DNA of 19,536 nucleotides from DATLEX01 sp035525015 (GTDB lineage Bacteria; Acidobacteriota; Thermoanaerobaculia; Gp7-AA8). Location of the stretch: positions 1 through 19,536 of the forward strand of contig DATLFC010000224.1 in NCBI GenBank assembly GCA_035525015.1, in the 5' to 3' direction. Shown piece after piece: positions 16,687-19,536 of this stretch. Within the stretch, counting starts at the first letter, position 1, and each line of letters begins with the position of its first letter. The notes below the pieces were generated by a model. It was not told the DNA's origin. It made no database searches and saw only the letters and a list, made by a program, of their open reading frames with translations. Position numbers and translations under genes: made by a program.

Positions 16687-17864
16687 ACGTACGTCCCGGC
16701 CTCGAAGTCCTCATCCACGATGAACCGTGGCGGATCCAGGGAAAGAAAATCGGGCTGGTCACCCACCAGAGCGCGGTGACGAGCGACCTGCAGCACGCCG
16801 TAGCCCTCCTCAAGGCCGGTCGCGGCTGGACGCTCACCACTCTCTTCGGTCCCGAGCACGGCATCTGGGGCGAGGCGCAGGACATGGCCCACGTCGATCA
16901 CTCGACCGACCCGGCCAGCGGCCTCCCCGTCTATTCGTTGTACGGCGCGAGCGAGGCGGATCTGAAGCCGCGCCGCGAAGTCCTCAAACGGCTCGACGCC
17001 CTGGTCATCGATCTTCAGGACATCGGCTCGCGCTACTACACCTTCATCTACACGATGGCGCTCTGCATGCGGGAGGCTGCCGCGATCGGCCTGCCGGTGA
17101 TCGTTCTCGACCGGCCGAATCCGATCGACGGCGTGCATCTGGAAGGAAACATCCGGGAGGAGAAGTACTCGAGTTTCGTCGGCATGTTCCCGCTCCCGAC
17201 GCGCCACGGGATGACCGCCGGCGAGCTGGCCCGCTATTTCAACAAGACGTTCGACCTGAACTGCGACCTGACGGTCGTGCCGATGCAGGGATGGAAGCGC
17301 TCGATGTGGTGGGGCAACACCGGCCTGCCGTGGGTCATCCCTTCACCGAACATGCCGACCGTCTTCACCGCCGCGGTCTACCCCGGGATGTGCCTCGTCG
17401 AAGGGACGAACCTCAGCGAAGGGCGCGGCACGACGCACCCGTTCGAGTTCTTCGGCGCGCCGTGGCTCGACTCGTTCAAGTTCGCCGACCGCCTGAATCG
17501 GATCGAGCTGCCCGGCGTCCGCTTCCGCCCCCACTACTTCCTGCCGACGTTCCACAAGCATCAGGGAAAGGTCTGCGGCGGCGTCGAGCTGCACATCACC
17601 AACCGCGCCGTCTTCGAGCCGTATCGCACCGGCCTCTGGTGCCTGAAGATCGCCCGCGACATGAACCCCGCCAGGTTCGACTGGCGCCGCGAGACCTACG
17701 AGTTCGTCTCCGACCGCCTCGCCATCGACCTCCTCGCCGGAAGCAGCCGCTATCGGGAGACCGTCGAGGCTGGGGAGGACATTGACGAATGGGTCGCCGC
17801 ATGGGAAGAGCCGCTGCGGGAGTTTGCCGCCGCGCGACAAGAGTTCTTGCTCTACGGAGAATAA
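16683..17864 (+). CDS. DUF1343 protein, NamZ-like exo-N-acetylmuramidase
   Basis: This 393-residue protein spans the whole DUF1343 family, whose characterised member NamZ (glycoside hydrolase family 171) releases MurNAc from the ends of peptidoglycan fragments. Family landmarks are KIGLVTHQSAVT, LFGPEHGIWGEAQDM with the conserved glutamate region, VIDLQDIGSRYYTFIYTM, VLDRPNPIDG, WVIPSPNMPT, YPGMCLVEGTNLSEGRGTT and FRPHYFLPTFHKHQG. ATG 16683 overlaps mog by four bases. The N-terminus MNVRPGLEVLIHDE has no signal peptide, although family members are often exported, so this one may act in cytoplasmic wall recycling; a mis-set start is unlikely because mog lies directly upstream. The stop codon lies in an unusual hairpin. 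Confidence 0.9.
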   Translation: MNVRPGLEVLIHDEPWRIQGKKIGLVTHQSAVTSDLQHAVALLKAGRGWTLTTLFGPEHGIWGEAQDMAHVDHSTDPASGLPVYSLYGASEADLKPRREVLKRLDALVIDLQDIGSRYYTFIYTMALCMREAAAIGLPVIVLDRPNPIDGVHLEGNIREEKYSSFVGMFPLPTRHGMTAGELARYFNKTFDLNCDLTVVPMQGWKRSMWWGNTGLPWVIPSPNMPTVFTAAVYPGMCLVEGTNLSEGRGTTHPFEFFGAPWLDSFKFADRLNRIELPGVRFRPHYFLPTFHKHQGKVCGGVELHITNRAVFEPYRTGLWCLKIARDMNPARFDWRRETYEFVSDRLAIDLLAGSSRYRETVEAGEDIDEWVAAWEEPLREFAAARQEFLLYGE

Positions 17865-17943
17865 TTGAAAATTGAAAATTGAAAATTGAAAAAAAAGACT
17901 GCCTGCCTTCTTTTTTCAATTTTCAATTTTCAATTTTCAATTA
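17862..17943. repeat. 33-bp AT-rich hairpin of tandem heptamers
   Basis: Four direct ATTGAAA heptamers (from 17864) are mirrored by four TTTCAAT heptamers (to 17942). Together they form a perfect 33-bp inverted repeat (17862-17894 with 17911-17943) around a 16-base loop. The stem is almost entirely A/T inside GC-rich DNA. It contains the TAA of the DUF1343 gene and ends 7 bases before ATG 17951. The transcript would form a long stem, so effects on 3' end stability, attenuation or RNase III cutting are possible. It is not a classical intrinsic terminator. Confidence 0.92.
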
Positions 17944-17950
17944 ACCCCCA

Positions 17951-18625
17951 ATGCTCGACATCGTCTACGAAGACGAGGCTCTCATCTTCGTCAACAAGCC
18001 GCCCGGCATCGTCGTCCAGCGGGCGTATGACGCAACAGAGCCGGTGCTGTACGAGCTCGTCGCGGCGCACACGACGCCGCTCTTTCTCCTCCAGCGGCTC
18101 GATCGCGGCACGAGCGGCGTGATCTTCTTCTCCAAGCGGAGCGATCTGAATGCGAAGATCACCCGGCAGTTCGAGCTGAAGCGGATCCGTAAGCGCTACC
18201 TGGCGCTGGTCGAGGGGGAAATCGCCGAGCATCAGGTGATCGACGCGCCGCTGGCCCGCATCGGCCCGATCTCCTTCGGCGTCCGCGACGGCGGCAAACG
18301 AGCCGTGACCGAGGTGACGCCGCTGGCCGCGGGAGAGCGGGGAACGCTCGTCGATGTCACGCTGCACACCGGCCGGACCCACCAGATCCGGGCGCATCTG
18401 GCCGCCATCGGCCACCCGCTGGCGGGCGACTGGTTGTACGGGGAGCGGAACGAAACACGGCCGATGCTCCACGCGGCTCAGCTCGAAATGACGCATCCTC
18501 TGACAAATGCTCAACTTTCGGTCTCAGCCCCGATTCCGGACGATTTCCGGCAGGCCTGCGCGGCGCGCGGCGTCGTCCAGCCGCGAGGACAACCCGACCC
18601 CTTCCGAGTGCAGCTAACTGATTGA
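17951..18625 (+). CDS. RluA-family pseudouridine synthase
   Basis: This is a 224-residue RNA pseudouridine synthase converting a uridine in rRNA or tRNA. The catalytic aspartate is Asp51 in LQRLDRGTSGVIFFSK; the family usually has HRLD, and here the histidine is Gln48. Other marks are IVYEDEALIFVNKPPGIVVQ, KRYLALVEG, and HTGRTHQIRAHLAAIGHPLAGDWLYG. It begins directly with the catalytic domain and has no N-terminal S4 domain, so it resembles the short RluA or TruC type rather than RluC/RluD; the target site is not predictable. ATG 17951 has no Shine-Dalgarno because the AT hairpin ends just before it. It may be co-transcribed with mog and the DUF1343 gene. Confidence 0.92.
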   Translation: MLDIVYEDEALIFVNKPPGIVVQRAYDATEPVLYELVAAHTTPLFLLQRLDRGTSGVIFFSKRSDLNAKITRQFELKRIRKRYLALVEGEIAEHQVIDAPLARIGPISFGVRDGGKRAVTEVTPLAAGERGTLVDVTLHTGRTHQIRAHLAAIGHPLAGDWLYGERNETRPMLHAAQLEMTHPLTNAQLSVSAPIPDDFRQACAARGVVQPRGQPDPFRVQLTD

Positions 18626-18631
18626 TTCGGT

Positions 18632-18637
18632 TAGAAT
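18632..18637 (+). promoter_or_regulatory. Possible -10 element for the small exported protein gene
   Basis: TAGAAT, the same hexamer seen before mog and the dehydratase, lies about 42 bases before ATG 18680. Here the leader would be about 35 bases and holds a Shine-Dalgarno. The -35 is unclear. Confidence 0.35.
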
Positions 18638-18679
18638 AAACACCGATCGGGGGCCGTTAGACCGAGCATGGAGAGAACC

Positions 18680-19114
18680 ATGAAACTGTGGGCGAAAGTG
18701 GCATTCGCGGTCCTGTTCGTGCCGCTCGTCGCGTCGGCGCAATATCGCGACCTCGACGTCGCCATGTCGAATCTCCGGCAGGGCTTCGGTACGGAGGACG
18801 TGCAGGCGATCGTCGCCGGCGTCGCCGACGGGGAGCAGGTCATGCTCCAGTTCCCTGGCCTCAGCGACCAGAGCGGCGGCTTCTTCGGCCGCGACCAGGC
18901 CGCGCTCCTGCTCGATGCCATGTTCAACCGGATCGAAGCCACCGGCTTCGAGGAAGTCAGCGTCCGCCGGGCCTCGGCTGAGGGGCAGTACCACATCCAG
19001 GCGCGCTGGACTTTGAAGACGGACGGCGGCACGCAGACGCGCGATCTCTACATCACGCTGCGCCAGAAGGGCGACCGCTGGTCGATCGCCTCCGTGCGCG
19101 CAGCCAGCCGGTAA
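18680..19114 (+). CDS. Small exported protein, DUF4783/NTF2-like
   Basis: ATG 18680 gives 144 residues and is preceded by GGAGAG five bases upstream; ATG 18668 in the same frame is an alternative but has a poorer site. The N-terminus is a signal peptide (MKLWAKVAFAVLFVPLVASA, then Q) suited to cleavage after residue 20. The mature part resembles the NTF2-like DUF4783 pattern: a helix-rich start (NLRQGFGTEDVQAIVAGVADGEQVML), GRDQAALLLDAMF, then strands ending QTRDLYITLRQKGDRWSIASVRAA. I infer a periplasmic protein of the cystatin/NTF2-like group with unknown ligand. No operon partner is clear, since it has its own leader. Confidence 0.75.
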   Translation: MKLWAKVAFAVLFVPLVASAQYRDLDVAMSNLRQGFGTEDVQAIVAGVADGEQVMLQFPGLSDQSGGFFGRDQAALLLDAMFNRIEATGFEEVSVRRASAEGQYHIQARWTLKTDGGTQTRDLYITLRQKGDRWSIASVRAASR

Positions 19115-19147
19115 GCGGGACGCCGGACGTGCCGCGTCCCGGCAAGC

Positions 19148-19269
19148 GTGTCATCCTGAGCCGCGGCCCCCTGTGTCATCCTGAGCCGCGAAGACGGCGA
19201 AGGATCCCCAGCCGATGAACGCAACCGGTGAACCAGGAGGAGATTCCTCGCCGTCTCTCGGAATGACAC
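19148..19269. repeat. Compound dispersed repeat, GTGTCATCCTGAGC / GTGTCATTCCGAGC family
   Basis: GTGTCATCCTGAGCCGCG occurs twice as direct copies 25 bp apart (19148-19165 and 19173-19190). The second is followed by AAGACGGCGAAGGATCC. An inverted relative at 19242-19269 reads GATTCCTCGCCGTCT then CTCGGAATGACAC. The family is shared with 8105-8178. The element sits between two genes and supplies the ATG of the next one. Confidence 0.85.
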
Positions 19270-19536
19270 GGAAGTTCATCCCCGCCCTCCTCGGATTTCT
19301 GCTGGTCGTGACCGCCACGCAGGCGGTCACGCTCTGGCGCGTCCGCTCGCTCGAGAGCGATTTCGCCGCGCATCTCGAACGGCATCTGGAAGCCGACGTC
19401 GGCCAGTTCCGCCACGACGTCGCCTCGCTCACTGCTGAGCTCGAAGCAACCGCCAGCCGGCTCGAATCACGACTCGCCGCATCTCCGCAGATGTCGCAAG
19501 CCGCGCTTTTCGGCCTGCTGCGGTCGGAGGTCCACG
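19263..19536 (+). CDS. Membrane-anchored coiled-coil protein, 3' partial
   Basis: The frame is open from ATG 19263 to the window edge, giving 91 complete codons. The N-terminus MTRKFIPALLGFLLVVTATQAVTLW is a single hydrophobic helix or uncleaved signal anchor. It is followed by a long charged helical stretch with heptad-like leucines (RVRSLESDFAAHLERHLEADVGQF and the following ASLTAELEATASRLESRL). This suits the N-terminal sensor part of a membrane kinase or chemoreceptor, but nothing downstream is visible, so no function is assigned. The start codon lies inside a dispersed repeat; an in-frame ATG at 19215 would add 16 repeat-encoded residues and is less likely. Confidence 0.62.
   Translation, partial: MTRKFIPALLGFLLVVTATQAVTLWRVRSLESDFAAHLERHLEADVGQFRHDVASLTAELEATASRLESRLAASPQMSQAALFGLLRSEVH

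Overview
The window is GC-rich (clearly above 60% by eye) bacterial chromosomal DNA. It is densely packed, with many 4-base stop/start overlaps, and reads as housekeeping sequence rather than a mobile region. No single gene fixes the taxonomy. An AMIN-domain amidase followed by a GerMN lipoprotein, a bacterial TMTC-like membrane/TPR protein, a DUF2892-SRPBCC protein and dispersed GTGTCATTCCGAGC-type repeats together resemble Acidobacteriota (perhaps Thermoanaerobaculia) or a similar uncultured soil lineage. That placement is inference.

Layout. Positions 1-5004 (+) hold a tightly coupled operon: acetyl-CoA synthetase (5' end outside the window), a FabG-like SDR reductase that appears to start at CTG, a family 2 glycosyltransferase, thymidylate kinase (tmk) and DNA polymerase III delta' (holB). 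Positions 5012-5240 (-) hold no protein gene. They carry a promoter, a rod-shaped structured RNA with the architecture of 6S RNA, and an intrinsic terminator. Positions 5361-7439 (-) hold a GerMN lipoprotein and a secreted N-acetylmuramoyl-L-alanine amidase, read in the order amidase then GerMN. An unknown lipoprotein (+), an inverted repeat, a PLP-dependent threonine/serine dehydratase (-), an SRPBCC membrane protein (+) and a 699-residue TMTC-like TPR protein (+) follow to 12032.

Positions 12052-13466 (-) hold an Lrp/AsnC regulator overlapping an EamA exporter. Two matching 15-bp palindromes lie over and just upstream of its promoter, and the mRNA looks leaderless, which suggests an autoregulated metabolite-export operon. 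Positions 13536-15141 hold an unknown small protein (-), a 2Fe-2S ferredoxin, a two-helix membrane protein, a lipoprotein-like cytochrome c (+), and a 52-residue one-helix protein (-) coupled to queA. queA (-) and mog (+) diverge with only 16 bp between start codons. mog overlaps a DUF1343/NamZ-like gene, which ends in an unusual 33-bp AT-only hairpin built of heptamer repeats just ahead of an RluA-type pseudouridine synthase. The window closes with a small exported protein, a second copy of the dispersed repeat, and the first 91 codons of a membrane-anchored coiled-coil protein.

The most notable items are the 6S-like RNA gene, the Lrp operator pair, the AT-only heptamer hairpin, and repeated evidence for leaderless mRNAs. 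No prophage, IS element, CRISPR array, tRNA or rRNA was seen.
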